A stretch of DNA of 64,000 bases from Auriscalpium vulgare. Taxonomy: Eukaryota > Basidiomycota > Agaricomycetes > Russulales > Auriscalpiaceae. The DNA is taken from positions 248,001-312,000 of the forward strand of contig JAHBBC010000002.1 in the NCBI GenBank assembly GCA_019915015.1, given 5' to 3'. The position numbers and the translations under genes are program-made. The notes below the pieces were generated by a model. The model did not search any database. It was given only the letters and a program-made list of their open reading frames with translations, and was not told the DNA's origin. Of the stretch, positions 44,624 to 56,739 are shown piece after piece (within the stretch, counting starts at the first letter, position 1; each line of letters begins with the position of its first letter).

Positions 44624-45213
44624 AGTTACCCCAGAAGTATTCCAGGAGTTCAACGCCACGGTCCATGACAACGGGCCGGTCGCGGAGCGTATCACGTTTA
44701 TCAACCACTATCGGACCAGCCCTGCACACTATCAAGTGGTGCAAGCGCATATGGCATATGTCAGTGAGTACATCGATCACGTCCTCGACACTCTGACAGA
44801 ACCCGATCCGGTCGTCGAGATCACTCAAGGCATCCCAAATACCCGCACACCGACAACCAGTGATGAAGAACCGAGCGCACCCCCTATCCTATCGAATGGC
44901 GTACCGTCGCCTGCACCAAGAGAGCAATCCCCGCCATCCGAGTACGACGACACAGAATCAACATTCCAGTTGGCTTTAACAAGCCCTGCCCCTTCACCGG
45001 AACCACTACCCGTTCCATCCGGTGACGAACTTCCCATTGATGTCAGCACTTGGGAGGAGCCGACATCACCACCATATCAACCAACCACCACGAACGTTAT
45101 CCCCCGAGCTTGGAAGTAGTGGACGTCCCATTGACTTATGCTCGCCGTCGCCTAGCTGGACACGAGACACATCCCCATACCCAGAACCACGATCGCCGTC
45201 ACCAGAAGAGCAA
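44624..45213 (+). pseudogene. ORF3 continuation after the Harbinger insertion (unit A)
   Basis: Continues the ORF3 frame (Thr-Pro-Glu-Val-Phe-Gln-Glu-Phe) with the conserved N-terminal region and the Pro/Ser-rich linker. A small insertion near 45,085 shifts the frame, and the sequence is then cut by the tandem-duplication junction at 45,213. Confidence 0.75.
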
Positions 45214-45919
45214 ACATTGTTGTAGGATTTTGATACTTTCAGGGGTCGGTGGGGCGTGGTCTGTGAGTGTCCTCATTGCCCTTGCACTACGTCGCTCCGA
45301 CCGTCTTGCGACATCGGAGATCGCAGTCGCATTTCTCTCGTCCCGCAGAGATCGCACCCTCGATCGGATCGTCCGCACCACTCGTCCCTGTCTTCCGACC
45401 GTCGCCCCCACTCCTCCGACTGTTCACACGGTCGGAACGATTCAGCATTGTTGTCTGCACGACCCAGTGTTGCTCCGACCGTCTTGCGACCTCGGAGATT
45501 GCAGTCTTGCTTCTGTCGTCGTGCAGCGGTCGCAGCCTCGATCGCACCACTTGCACCACACATTCCGACCATCGCATCTGCGCCTCCGACCCCTCATTGA
45601 CGACTCTCCGACCGATCACGCGTTACGACCAGCGCCTCCGATCGCACACCTCCCCACACTCGTCGGAGACGCACTCTGATTGTCTTCGGGACCCTGACAC
45701 TTACTTGCACACATCACGGTACCCTCACCAGCGCTCTAGGGATCTGTGGGTGCGCATCACTGGGTCCTGTCTAAGATGCACGCGCGTGTGCGCACGCCAT
45801 ACGTATGATTGTCCAGCCTTGCTTACACAGAACGTGCTGTACACGGTGCTGGCTTCTGGCCCGCCAGGTCTACATGAAAGCTGTGTGCGAGACACGAAGA
45901 CAGCTCTACTTACACTCAT

Positions 45920-46710
45920 ATGCGATGGGTGCGACCGTTGCGACCGTTGCGTTGGACAGGAGGATTGGACTATGTGGTCGAGATATCAAGGTGAGTATCG
46001 CTCATGGTCTGAACTCTGTCGGAGTAAATACAAAGGGCACAATGCGATGACTGACAGCTAGCAGCGTGCACGAAGGATCAGACATCCGATCCACGGGTTC
46101 CGTGCGAGGCACTCACACCGTCATCCCATTTGATCCCAATATATGCAGGCTATCTCAGCAGGTAAATTTCATAAGGTATTCAAAACGATTACGAGCTTGT
46201 CGAGTGGTTTGCGATGTTTTCCAATGCCTTTGTCAGGAAGCCGGTCACAGGTGAATGAGCGCCGACATCTGCGCCTCGTCTGCGAAGGTAGACATCGGAT
46301 AAACGTTATCAATAACGCCACGCAGCGTCCATGCTGCATCCTCCCATCGTGAAGCGGGCCCGCGCGTGACAGAACTTTCCATAAAAGCAGAGCGGCTGCC
46401 CAAGAGGGCTGTATCCTGCTTTACCTTCATCCCCTCGATCTTTTCCAAAGACCTTCCAAGTACAAATGGTAAGCGCATGCACCTACTCGCTCTTCCCGGT
46501 CTCACCTTTCAGCAGAACGTTGAGCCGAACATCCCTGGTGCGGTCGAGGTGAACGTTGCTGGTGCGGCGGAGATGCATGCCCCGGTCGCCGCTGATCGCC
46601 TCGACGATGGCGATCGAAGCATGGTAACAGGCCCCCCGATCCACGCCCACGAGGACCTCGCCCAAGCCGCGGTCGTGAGTTTGTTTACATCGTTTAACTG
46701 CCGATACTAG
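45920..46710 (+). pseudogene. Remnant of a small multi-exon gene (unit B)
   Basis: Same sequence as 35,473-36,263; no difference seen. Confidence 0.3.
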
Positions 46711-47335
46711 CACTTTGTGAGCCTAGCGCAGGGCTGCTGGATGGCACTAGTGGAGCAAAGTCAAGCCAGCATTGACTGAAATTTTGACGCCGCGTGATAG
46801 TCTCTATCTTGGCAATTGCCGCAGACAGAGTATTGCCTGGATGCTGCAGATCACTTTGACGCTGATTGGGCGCCGCCGTGAGTTCTGCCTGAAGCCGTGC
46901 CTATTCATTTTTGAGTCGAGCAAGGTCAAATAGCGCAGATATGAGAGGGGGAGATTATCAGAGAGCTCTGCAGATAGCTCTTTATTAATTTGCAACACCC
47001 GCACAGCGCGCGTGGGCATCCCATTGTGCTGCATATGATACTTGCTGGGAGTGGGCCGACGCGTAGCGCGGCAGTACGATTCCGCTCTGAGGGGGTTTCT
47101 GGTTACATAATCAAATGATTATATAAATAATAGTCTTGAGACACTACTTGACACTAAAACACAACTGGGAGTGGCCCTGGTACCAAATTTAAGTGATGGT
47201 GGGCAATACTGTGCACTGGAGGGCATCACAATTTACATAAGTTGGGTGTGCAGCTGCAGCTGAGGCGGTTGTTGTGGCCTGTGTTGTCTGGTACAACTCA
47301 GTTGTCAGTTGCTTCTGGCAGCTGCCCACAAGTCC

Positions 47336-48225
47336 TCAAGCAGCTCTAGGGGCTGCAGGGGGATGTAAATGACTGGTATTGAGGACATAAGACGAGGAGA
47401 CATATCTGCAGGGGGATGTAAACGACTGAAGAGCAGTAAAGTCGTCCCCTGCAGTATAAGGCAATATCCGGAGATTTCCGAGACCGTGGGAACTTAGCCT
47501 CGGCACCCGCAGGAGTGGGCACAGAGCACCCACATCAACAGCAAAGGCAATGTCCGGTCGAGTAGCCTGAGCAAGGAACATGATAGAGGCAACAGCGCTC
47601 CTATAGGGCATGTGCTGGGCTCACAGTTGCTGTGGTTGTAGCGCTCGAGCAGGTCAACAACATACTGGCGCTGGGAGAGCATGATGCGTCGCTTGGGACG
47701 ATCCCGAGTAATATGGATGCCCAGCAGGAAGTTGGTCTCCCCCAGATCGCGCAGCTTGAAGTGAAGATGCAGCTCGTCAACTAGCTGGCTGAGGATAGAG
47801 ACGTTGTTCGAGGCGAGTGTGCCGTCGTCGACAAAGACAGGCAGGATGACGTGGATCTTCCCATGGGAGAACACGTAGATGCTCGCATTCGAGTAGATGC
47901 AGACAAAGCCCATCTTGTCGCATAGGATGCCTGCCAGCTTGATCTTCCACGCACGAGCCGCCTGCTTCAGCCCATAAATGGACTTGTTCAGGGGACAGAC
48001 TGTGCCGGGTGGACCGCGCTCAAAGCCCTCAGGCTGCTTCATGTAGACAACTTCATCCAAATCACCGTTCAGGAATGCGTGGGAGATGTCGATGGAGCGC
48101 GGATGGAGGTCCTCGATCGCAGCAAGAGCAATGACAACGCGGATGGCCTGGAACTTGGTCATACTATTGTTACCTCGGAAGTGCAAAGCGACCCAGTAAT
48201 GCAATTTCCCGCGCTCCGGGCTCAA
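47336..48225 (-). pseudogene. Ty1/copia reverse transcriptase fragment (unit B)
   Basis: Same fragment as in unit A. Two compensating one-base run-length differences (near 36,911 and 37,000 in A) change the frame of a short stretch between the copies. Confidence 0.8.
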
Positions 48226-48790
48226 ACCGAGCCCGATGGCCCTGACAATATTTACACATACATCTAGCTACCATGGCATAATATGACTATATTTTCAAGG
48301 TATTATACTGTGAGGAAAGCATTTGACGGAGCAAAAGGTCAAGGTTACCATGGAATGAGCAGAGTCATCACCTCAGAGAATGGCCATTTGGCCTCCGATT
48401 GCTGAGAGATTTGGCAGACAGTGTAACTAGTGTCCTGTTATGTGCTTTGAACAGTACTTTGGATTATGTGTTGGCATTTGCGGGTCCACCGAACAAAACA
48501 ATGCTGGGAAGGGTGGTAAGCGTGACAGCCGCACGCCGCTTGTGATTCAAGCTCCGCCCGATGCCGTCGCTGCATCCGTCGCCGCAGCTGCCCGCAAGGT
48601 TGCCGTCTCCGCTCACACTCGCGTCCTCTGCAGGCAGAGAACACAGTCTTATGCTCAGTTTTGTCTTCCACTGTGCTATGCTAAACATCTGACATCTTAT
48701 CTCGGACCTGTGTCTCGCTGCTCTGTGCTGGAGAGCCCGCACTTTGATCTGAGCCACTCTGCACCTTCGACGGACAGGCTCTGGACTCAT

Positions 48791-49864
48791 GGCTCGCCTC
48801 AAAGCCTATCGCAAAAAAGGTCTCGCTATCAAGAAGAGAGAAGATCGGATCGACGAGGCTGTAGATGCTATCAGGAATGGGACATACAGGAATGCCAAGA
48901 GGCATCTCACGCTCTTGGCCTCGAGTCGCAGTACACGATGATCTGGCTCCGTTTCAACAAGAAGACAAAGCCGCGCAATCAGGCGCACAGCAAACAGCAG
49001 CTTCTCGAGCCTGCAGAAGAGCGTGTCCTTGTCAACTGGATCAGGTGGCTAGGCTACTCGGGCTTGCCACTCTCGAAGCGTACGATTGCGACAAAGGTCG
49101 AATCACTCTGCGGTCATCTGCCGTCGAGCAAGTGGATCCTGCGATTCATCGAACGCCACCCAGACTGTTATCTTGGGCGACCCTCTGGGCTTGATATGAA
49201 ACGCGCGCAAGCTTTCAACCGCACGACTGTTACCAACCACTTTGCCACGCTGCAGGAGCTCTTCGACAAGGACGAGATCCCCTTGCGCAACCAACCTCCA
49301 CAACTTCGACGAGATTGGGATACAGCTCGGGGGCGGACGTAAAGGCTCTGGAGAATTGTTCCTTTTCTCAGCTGCCGACAGGAGCAAGTACAAAATCAAG
49401 AGCGATGACCTGGAGCTGGTCACTGTCTTGGAGTCTGTTTGTGCGGACGGCACCGCATACCTTCCTCTGGACCCGGACGATGTAGACGACAAGCCTTGCG
49501 CCATAATCAAGCCTTGCTTTGTCTTCGCTGGGGTTTACATGCACGCACAGTGGTTTGAAGTAGACGGTGTGCTGTATGTCACATTTATTCACTGTCAACA
49601 GTATATCTAATACTCTAGGAACCGCGCAGCGTTGCAACGACAGACAACGGTTGGGCAAACGACAAGGTCTGCATGCAGTGGTTTGTCCAGTGCTTCATAC
49701 CGGGCGCGAAGGCACACGCCGACCGACCCATCCAAGCCAATTGTCCTGGCCTTCAACGGTCACGGGACGCACATCACCCTCGAGATGATCGACGCCGCCC
49801 TAGCCAACAATATCATCCTCTTTCAACTCCCCCCGCACACGACACATCGTCTCCAGCCATGCGA
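48791..49864 (+). pseudogene. pogo/Fot-like transposase fragment (unit B)
   Basis: Identical to the unit A copy, including the frameshifts and the Asn substitution, so these lesions predate the duplication. Confidence 0.75.
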
Positions 49865-49871
49865 CATACAT

Positions 49872-50137
49872 TACACATGTGAAATTACCACCCTACTACA
49901 TGTGGGTGTCCATCACTGCAACTTTGCCCTGACATTCCAATACAGTCACAAAGTCACTTTCCTGCACGCGGAGCCAGAGCTATTAACCCCAAGTATTATA
50001 TCTGCAACATATTCAAAAGAACATAACTACACCAGGCAGTCAGTTGTATGTTGGATGGCCAAGCCCCCCTCCCCTCCCCCCTGAATAATCAAGAGTAATT
50101 GTACTGCCATGCGTGCATTGGCCCATTAACCCCAAGT
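49872..50137 (+). mobile_element. 3' end of an X element (unit B)
   Basis: Same as 39,425-39,690. Confidence 0.65.
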
Positions 50138-51251
50138 TCATATCTGACAGGGGTCCCCAATTCGCGTCCAAGGTCATGCGAACGTTATGCGCAAACCTGG
50201 GCATAGAACAGAATATCAGCACGGCATGCCACCCCCAGACGGACGGACAAACGGAGCCGGTCAATCAAGAACTGGAACAGTACCTTCGAGCGTACTGCAA
50301 CCACGCGCAAGACAATTGGGCGAAACAACTGCCTATGGCCGAATTCGCGCATAACATTCGACCACACTCCATGACAAAGAAGTCCCCGTTCGAGCTACTC
50401 ATGGGATACCAACCACGAGCAATCATGCCAAGGACAATCACATCCAACGTCCTGACAGCAGCCGCGAAACTGAGAGACCTCCTCAAAGCACGACAGCAAG
50501 CGAGAGAGGCACGAAAAGTCAAAGATCAATTGGTGGCAAATCGAATCCGAAACAACCTTCGACCTCTGAAGGTAGGGGACGAAGTATTACTTGAAGCCAC
50601 CAATTTGAAGACAACATATCTGACGGCGAAACTGGCACCACAATGCTATAGACCCCTCAAGGTCAAGCGGGTGCTAGGGCCAGTGACGTATGAACTGGAC
50701 ATTCTGAGGCCTTCAACCTGTTTTTCATGTTAATCTCCTAACACCGTACAGAGAAACTGCGGAATACGGGAAGAACTTTGAACGACCACCGCCTATGACG
50801 AAGGACAAGAGCAATGGGAGATCAAGATGATCCTCCAATCGCGAAAATACCGGAACAACGTACAGTTCTTTGTCCAATGGAAGGGCTATCCCAAGTCAGA
50901 ACTCATGGGTTGCAGCAGCAGACATGGGAAGCGCACTGGAATTGGTAGAAGAATTCCACGACGGACACAATGCTGAAGAAGCTGGGGAAACAAAGGGCTG
51001 ACCAATGAGGAGAAGAGATAGTAGAGCGGAGTACGGACGACACCCTATTGGACAAGATAAACAGACGTCAAGAGCATAAAGACAACGCTAGCAGAGGGTA
51101 GATTTCCACAGACTCCCCCGTCTACTCAAATGTGCCCCACTTCCTCAGCCATCATGTCGACTCGCTCTGTCAACAACTACTACTACGTGGTCCCCAATGG
51201 ACCCCGCATTCACATCAGGCTGCTTGGCAGCAATGTCACTATCAGAAGAGT
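50138..51251 (+). pseudogene. Chromovirus integrase/chromodomain fragment and ORF3 start (unit B)
   Basis: Same as the unit A copy; one run-length difference follows just inside the Harbinger insertion. Confidence 0.8.
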
Positions 51252-51455
51252 GGATAACTTCCCGTAAGCCGCGCCAGATTTCAGACGGGTCTCAGGCCGG
51301 ACCCTGAGTCGTCTGAAGCCGGCGGCTCCAGACCGTAAGGCCATATCCGGGCCCAAATCAGCACGCGATGCCAGATTGTACAGTACATAAATTGATTGTG
51401 CACGAGCTATGAGCTATCCTTTCCCCCACCCGACGCACCACGCTCCCGCTACGCA

Positions 51456-52619
51456 ATGAGCAGTGAAGAGAGCGAGGACAGCGAAGACGACGAGCTCGCC
51501 GTCATCGCAGCCGGCGTTGTCGTCTTCGGAGCGCTCGAAGCTGACCAACGTCGTCGTGAACGCCGCCGGCTCCATCGAACGTACCTCACGCGCCCCGAAC
51601 TCCTTCCCAACCCTCGGGAGAGCACACCGTGGCAGGTGCTGTACGCTAGCCGCAGTGATCGTGCATTCATCACGACGATGGGCTTCGACTGCGACACGTT
51701 CGAGAAGATCTCGACATCAGGCTTCACCCTGGCCTGGAACTCGACACCAATTCCCCGTCCCGACACCAATTCCAACGGTGCACCTCGTCTCGGGGGCCGT
51801 TCTCTCGACTCTGCAGGTGCCCTGGGCCTCGTCCTACACTACCTTTCCTCCTCCATGCCTTCGACAAGTCTACAGCAAGTCTTTGCACTCATCCCCACCA
51901 CTGTTACACGCTATATCCAATTCACACTCGACATCCTCCTTGAGACGCTGCAGAGCATCCCCGAGGCTCAAATCCGGTGGTTGCAGGGCACCGAGTTCGC
52001 CGAGGCGAATGCTTTAATTGTTGCGCGACATCCGCTGCTTGATGGAGCCTTTGCGTCTGGTGATGGGCTCAAGTTGCCTGTCGAGACGTCATCCGACCCA
52101 GAGATAGAGAATGCGACATACAACGGTGCAAAAACAGCTTGACCGCTGTATGTCAAGCTTCGCAACAACACTCCGGACGGATATTATCTCGTCGCAGACA
52201 CAGCTTTCCCCCGAGGGAATAACCGTATCGCCGGTCGAATCCGGGTGCCACTCAAGGCTGGGCAGCATCTGCCTGACGACCCACAAGAGCGAGCGGAGCT
52301 CATGCGCTTCGACAAGCAGCTCGTCTCTTTTCGCCAAACTGCAGAGTGGGGTATGCGGGCATTGCAGGGCTCATTCGGCAGGCTGCGTGTTCCTATGGAT
52401 ATAGAGGATGACGAAGGGCGGGTTAACCTTATTGAAGTATGTGTTCGCTTGAATAATCTTCGCGCTATTTGTATTGGGATCAACCAGATTCGCAATGTGT
52501 ACATGCCGATCTGGCGACAGGCTGACGATGATCTGTGGTTTGGCTTTGAAAAAACATGTTATTCACAGATATCCGCCGTCGAGACCAAGTTGCTCGATTT
52601 CACGCTATTGATGTTGTAA
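51456..52619 (+). pseudogene. DDE transposase of the second Harbinger-type element (unit B)
   Basis: As unit A, but the frame is continuous from the second D through the E motif to the stop. Only the internal deletion and its TGA (52,140-52,142) interrupt it. Confidence 0.8.
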
Positions 52620-52862
52620 TATAAACAGAGAATACTGATTTGCTATTTACATTACAATGGGTACTATGTACAATTAGAAGAAGAAGGTACCATATAAACA
52701 CCAACACACAATCAAAGGTGTATAGGATTAAGAGGGCGGACTACAGGGATATCTGGGTATTAGTGGGATCATGTAAGCCAGGGTAGAAATGTGCAGGAAA
52801 ATAGGCAGCAGGTATATGGGTATGCAACGGTGGGAGTCGTGATAGTAGATGATAGTGATCAA

Positions 52863-54674
52863 TTAATAGAGTGCACGCTGCTTGCCTTGAGCAACAGACA
52901 AAAAACCGGTGAGCGCCTCGGCAGCCTCCTCTTCCAGCCTACGCGTGGAGTTGTCATCTGCACGTGCAGCATCCAAAGATGTACGTGTGGGACTATCATT
53001 GCGATGCATAGCATCCACAATAGTGGTGGGGAATGTCCAGACATTTTGCGAGGGCCGCTCGACAACCGGTGTCGCAGGAGTATGACGTGCGGGGGAATGT
53101 CCGGTCGCTAGTGGCTAAGGCAAGAGATGAGTATGACGCATAAGCAAGATGACTCCTCACTCACCAGATTTTGTATGCTACCAAAAGGTGAGAGAGAGAG
53201 GTCCTGCAGGTGATGGCGTCAACGCAAGCTCATAGTCGAGCTTCTGGATATCGAGGTCGCTGAGCAGCGACGAGCGAACGGGGGATTGGGAATGATGATG
53301 ACGAGCATGGTAATCGTAGGAAGGGTACGGCGTGCGAGATGGCCCGGGAACAGCCGGTGAATGATACTGGGGCTGCGGCGGCATCGCAGGGGAAGGGAAC
53401 ACTGGCAGAGTGAGGGAATGATGGCACGGACTGCATGAAGAGCTTCTGCAGCATCTGGAAGTTCTCCGTGTTCTTGATCTCCATCTTCAATGAAGTGTTC
53501 TCGAGCCGGAGTGCGGTCACTTCATCTTGCAGGTGCGTGATCCGGTTGTCCTTGTCGCGCAAATCACGACGAAAGTCTCGCGCGTCTTGACGTTCCGCGC
53601 GCGCCACGGGATCAAGCGCGCTATTAAGGTTGCCGGCGAGGGCTGCCGTCTCTGCGTCGCGGGCACGCTTGCCGCTAGGGGTGGGCTTGGTCGACGACGA
53701 CGATGACGAGACAGCGCCCTTGCCAACGACGTGCTGTGCACGTGCTGGCGTCACCTCGGCCTTCGGCTTCTTGACAGGTGCGGCCTCCGAGTCGGAGATT
53801 TCGACAACCTCGTTGTCGACGTCTTGTGTCATAGCGTCGTGAGTGCGAGCGCGAGCGCGGGATGTGTCGTGTGAACGAGAGCAAGAGCGAGCACGTGAGT
53901 CGGGAGAGGGAGCGCGGGGCGTGTCGTGCAACAGCGAGGGTGTACGGGCAGGTGATGCGGTCGTGTCGTCTATTTGCCGGATGTGTTTGCCACCCTCGAG
54001 CTCTTCACAGATCTTGATAGCTCTCGTGACGTGCGGATGCGGCTTTGCATTTCCAGTCAGCGGCTCCGTCATCACAAGCTGTAAATACATCATCAGTACA
54101 TGTGGAACGCCTATGTTAAGCACAATGCTTACCTTATTGAACTTTTCCTTGATAGATTTCACGTTGCGCAATGAGAACTGGTTCTCCCCCGCCCAGATAG
54201 CATATCTGTCATATACCTTATCCCAGCCCTCCCCCGCCTGCGGTTTATGCTTGGCGACGAGGTCCAAAATCTTGGCAACTTCAGGGTCCGAGTGATTGCT
54301 TGACGAACGGCCACCTGCGCCACCGCTGTTCGTGCGACTGGATGCCGGCTTTGCTGTCGAGCCGGACGTCTTCTGCGTCTTTGCCGGCGGCTGCGGTGCA
54401 TCAGATGCCGGTGGTCCGCGCTTGGATGACGATGCCATGGCGCTTGCGTAGGCCGGGCGCGCACGAGGCTTGCTCAATCGTGGTGTCTCGGGCTCCGGAG
54501 GGGATGCTGGAGGTGGCAGGGGTACAGTGTCCTAAAAATCACGCGAGAATCAGCAATATTCCTTGTGATACAATTACTACTTACCTGAACGGCAGTCATT
54601 GGCACTAACAGCCCGTCACGTACGACATATAGCCTTCCCTCCGGGTCTCGGACAGTCTGGATGGATTCTGGCAT
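52863..54674 (-). CDS. Partner gene of the second Harbinger-type element (unit B), DUF6818-like
   Basis: Same sequence and structure as the unit A gene; no coding difference seen. Confidence 0.6.
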
Positions 54675-55074
54675 GTGGAGGATGTTGTGTAGAGGAAAAG
54701 AGTGTGGGAATGAGGGAATCAAGACAAAAGAGAGTAGGATGTGATAGAGAGAAAGTAAAGACAGGATTTGTTCAGAGTTTCGTGCTGTGGATGTGAAAGG
54801 ATGGAGAGTAGAGGCAGAGCAAAGAGGACGAGCGGGGAAGTGGAACAACGTGCCCGAGACGCGTCGGCATTCCGGCAATGACAAAGAATTTCTATATTCG
54901 GTGCGCTATCTAAACTCTGACAATTCTGAAGCCGCATTTTGGGGGTACCCCCTCTCCAGACTCCAGATCTGAAGCGCGCTGGCAACCAGCGCCGGCTTCA
55001 GATTTGACCTCGGCTAACCGTCTGAAGCTGATCTGAGGTCTGGCACGGCTTCAGATGCTTACGGGAAGTCATCC

Positions 55075-55688
55075 AGTTACCCCAGAAGTATTCCAGGAGT
55101 TCAACGCCACGGTCCATGACAACGGGCCGGTCGCGGAGCGTATCACGTTTATCAACCACTATCGGACCAGCCCTGCACACTATCAAGTGGTGCAAGCGCA
55201 TATGGCATATGTCAGTGAGTACATCGATCACGTCCTCGACACTCTGACAGAACCCGATCCGGTCGTCGAGATCACTCAAGGCATCCCAAATACCCGCACA
55301 CCGACAACCAGTGATGAAGAACCGAGCGCACCCCCTATCCTATCGAATGGCGTACCGTCGCCTGCACCAAGAGAGCAATCCCCGCCATCCGAGTACGACG
55401 ACACAGAATCAACATTCCAGTTGGCTTTAACAAGCCCTGCCCCTTCACCGGAACCACTACCCGTTCCATCCGGTGACGAACTTCCCATTGATGTCAGCAC
55501 TTGGGAGGAGCCGACATCACCACCATATCAACCAACCACCACGAACGTTATCCCCCGAGCTTGGAAGTAGTGGACGTCCCATTGACTTATGCTCGCCGTC
55601 GCCTAGCTGGACACGAGACACATCCCCATACCCAGAACCACGATCGCCGTCACCAGAAGAGCAAGACCCATGGCGACTTCAAAAATGG
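55075..55688 (+). pseudogene. ORF3 continuation after the Harbinger insertion (unit B)
   Basis: As in unit A but extends past the duplication end to Gln-Asp-Pro-Trp-Arg-Leu-Gln before it is broken at about 55,685 by an inverted gypsy segment. Confidence 0.75.
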
Positions 55689-56640
55689 TTTTGTTACAGG
55701 GTGTGAATGTGATGTGTTTATAGTGAACCTGTCCACTATAACGCAGATTGAATCGAATCCGTAGCAGGGCGGGAGTTCAACTACAAAGTCCGAAGTGATG
55801 TCTTGGAATGGTCGGCTGGGGATGGCGTTTGGAATAGTATTGACGTGTGTTTGATGATTCTGCACCTTGGTTGCTTGACAAGTAGCGCAACCGTTGATAT
55901 AATCACATATGAAGGCTGACATACCGGGCCACCAATATTTGCATCTTGTGGCGCCCTGGATGTCCTGCTGAAGGGTTGTCATGATGCATCCGGACGATGT
56001 CGCGTCGGTTGTCGAAGTCGGCGAGGATGTTATTGCCGGCTTGACGGGATTCCTCGTCATCGTCGTATTGACCGTGGTTGATGGAATAGGGATTGCAAGG
56101 ACAGTAGAGTTGGATATGGTCGGTGGAATGGCAAATCCAGCAGAGTCGGACCTGCTTGCCTTTCTTGCGTCGCCGTCTCCTTTCTCCTGCCTTGTCTGCT
56201 CCTCCGCGAATCCTTTGTGCTGTGTTACGCGCTCGCGCCATCTTGTAGCTCCTTCGGTCAAGTCTATGGTCAATGTTTGCGTCTGAAAGTTGTTGGCCTG
56301 CTTCTCGCCGCATCTCCGTGAACCGCTCCAGCTGTAGCTCCGTTGCATACATCTGCCGCTGAAGACCTAGGACTTGGGTCTTCAAGCCATCTAGTTGTTC
56401 ATCGGCTTCGCAATAGAGGCGGTGCGCGTCCTGGTAGCGGCGTATATCCGCTCGTAGACCCTCGTCTCCTTCTTGAGCGATCAATTCTTGAGTGACGTCA
56501 ATGAGGATCTGATGGATCTCATCGGGGAGTCGCCCTGTGTCTTCATCGAGGGGCTTACAAGCTCCTCCCCATGGTCTGGCGAGTAGCGGTCGGCTATCGT
56601 ACTGTGTTCCGTATTCCCCAAAGGCTCGGGGATGTCACTA
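55689..56640 (-). pseudogene. Mosaic of ORF3 C-terminal half and a gypsy integrase
   Basis: Read on the minus strand, 56,640 to about 56,010 is the C-terminal half of ORF3. It has the coiled coil, the basic segment and the C-x2-C-x4-H-x4-C knuckle, with no stop in the frame 56,484-55,903. It passes in frame into an integrase zinc-domain start (His-His-Asp-Asn-Pro-Ser-Ala-Gly-His-Pro-Gly) and then, after a frameshift, Gly-Cys-Ala-Thr-Cys and Asp-Phe-Val-Val-Glu-Leu-Pro-Pro of a different gypsy family. It was probably joined by template switching. The ORF3 part is a second, diverged copy that shows the full-length element's TGA is a lesion. Confidence 0.7.
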
Positions 56641-56735
56641 GCGACGGCACAGTTGACCTTCTCATCGACAAAATCTACCAACACTATGGCCTCTGGGAAC
56701 GGCTCATCTCCAACCGCGGACCCCAGTATGTGGGC
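56635..56735 (+). pseudogene. Short gypsy integrase fragment
   Basis: Plus-strand translation contains Asp-Lys-Ile-Tyr-Gln-His-Tyr-Gly-Leu followed by Ile-Ser-Asn-Arg-Gly-Pro-Gln, the region around the second catalytic Asp of gypsy integrases, here changed to Asn. It belongs to the mosaic but lies in the opposite orientation. Confidence 0.5.
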
Positions 56736-56739
56736 AGGC

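Larger units (their letters stand above)
34767..45213 (+). repeat. Tandem duplication, unit A (10,447 bp)
   Basis: Followed directly by unit B in the same orientation. The junction at 45,213/45,214 (GAGCAA then ACATTG) fuses the ORF3 remnant to the repeat that begins unit A; there is no homology longer than 1-2 bases at the breakpoints. The only differences from unit B that I find are six one-base changes in G or C run length. Confidence 0.9.
51252..55074. mobile_element. Second Harbinger-type transposon nested in ORF3 (unit B)
   Basis: Same element. Four single G or C bases more than unit A; two of these keep the transposase frame open here. Confidence 0.85.
45214..55664 (+). repeat. Tandem duplication, unit B (10,451 bp)
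   Basis: Offset from unit A is 10,447 at the left and 10,451 at the right. After 55,664 the ORF3 sequence continues naturally (Gln-Asp-Pro-Trp-Arg-Leu-Gln), so unit B keeps the original right flank. Unit A keeps the original left flank. Confidence 0.9.
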
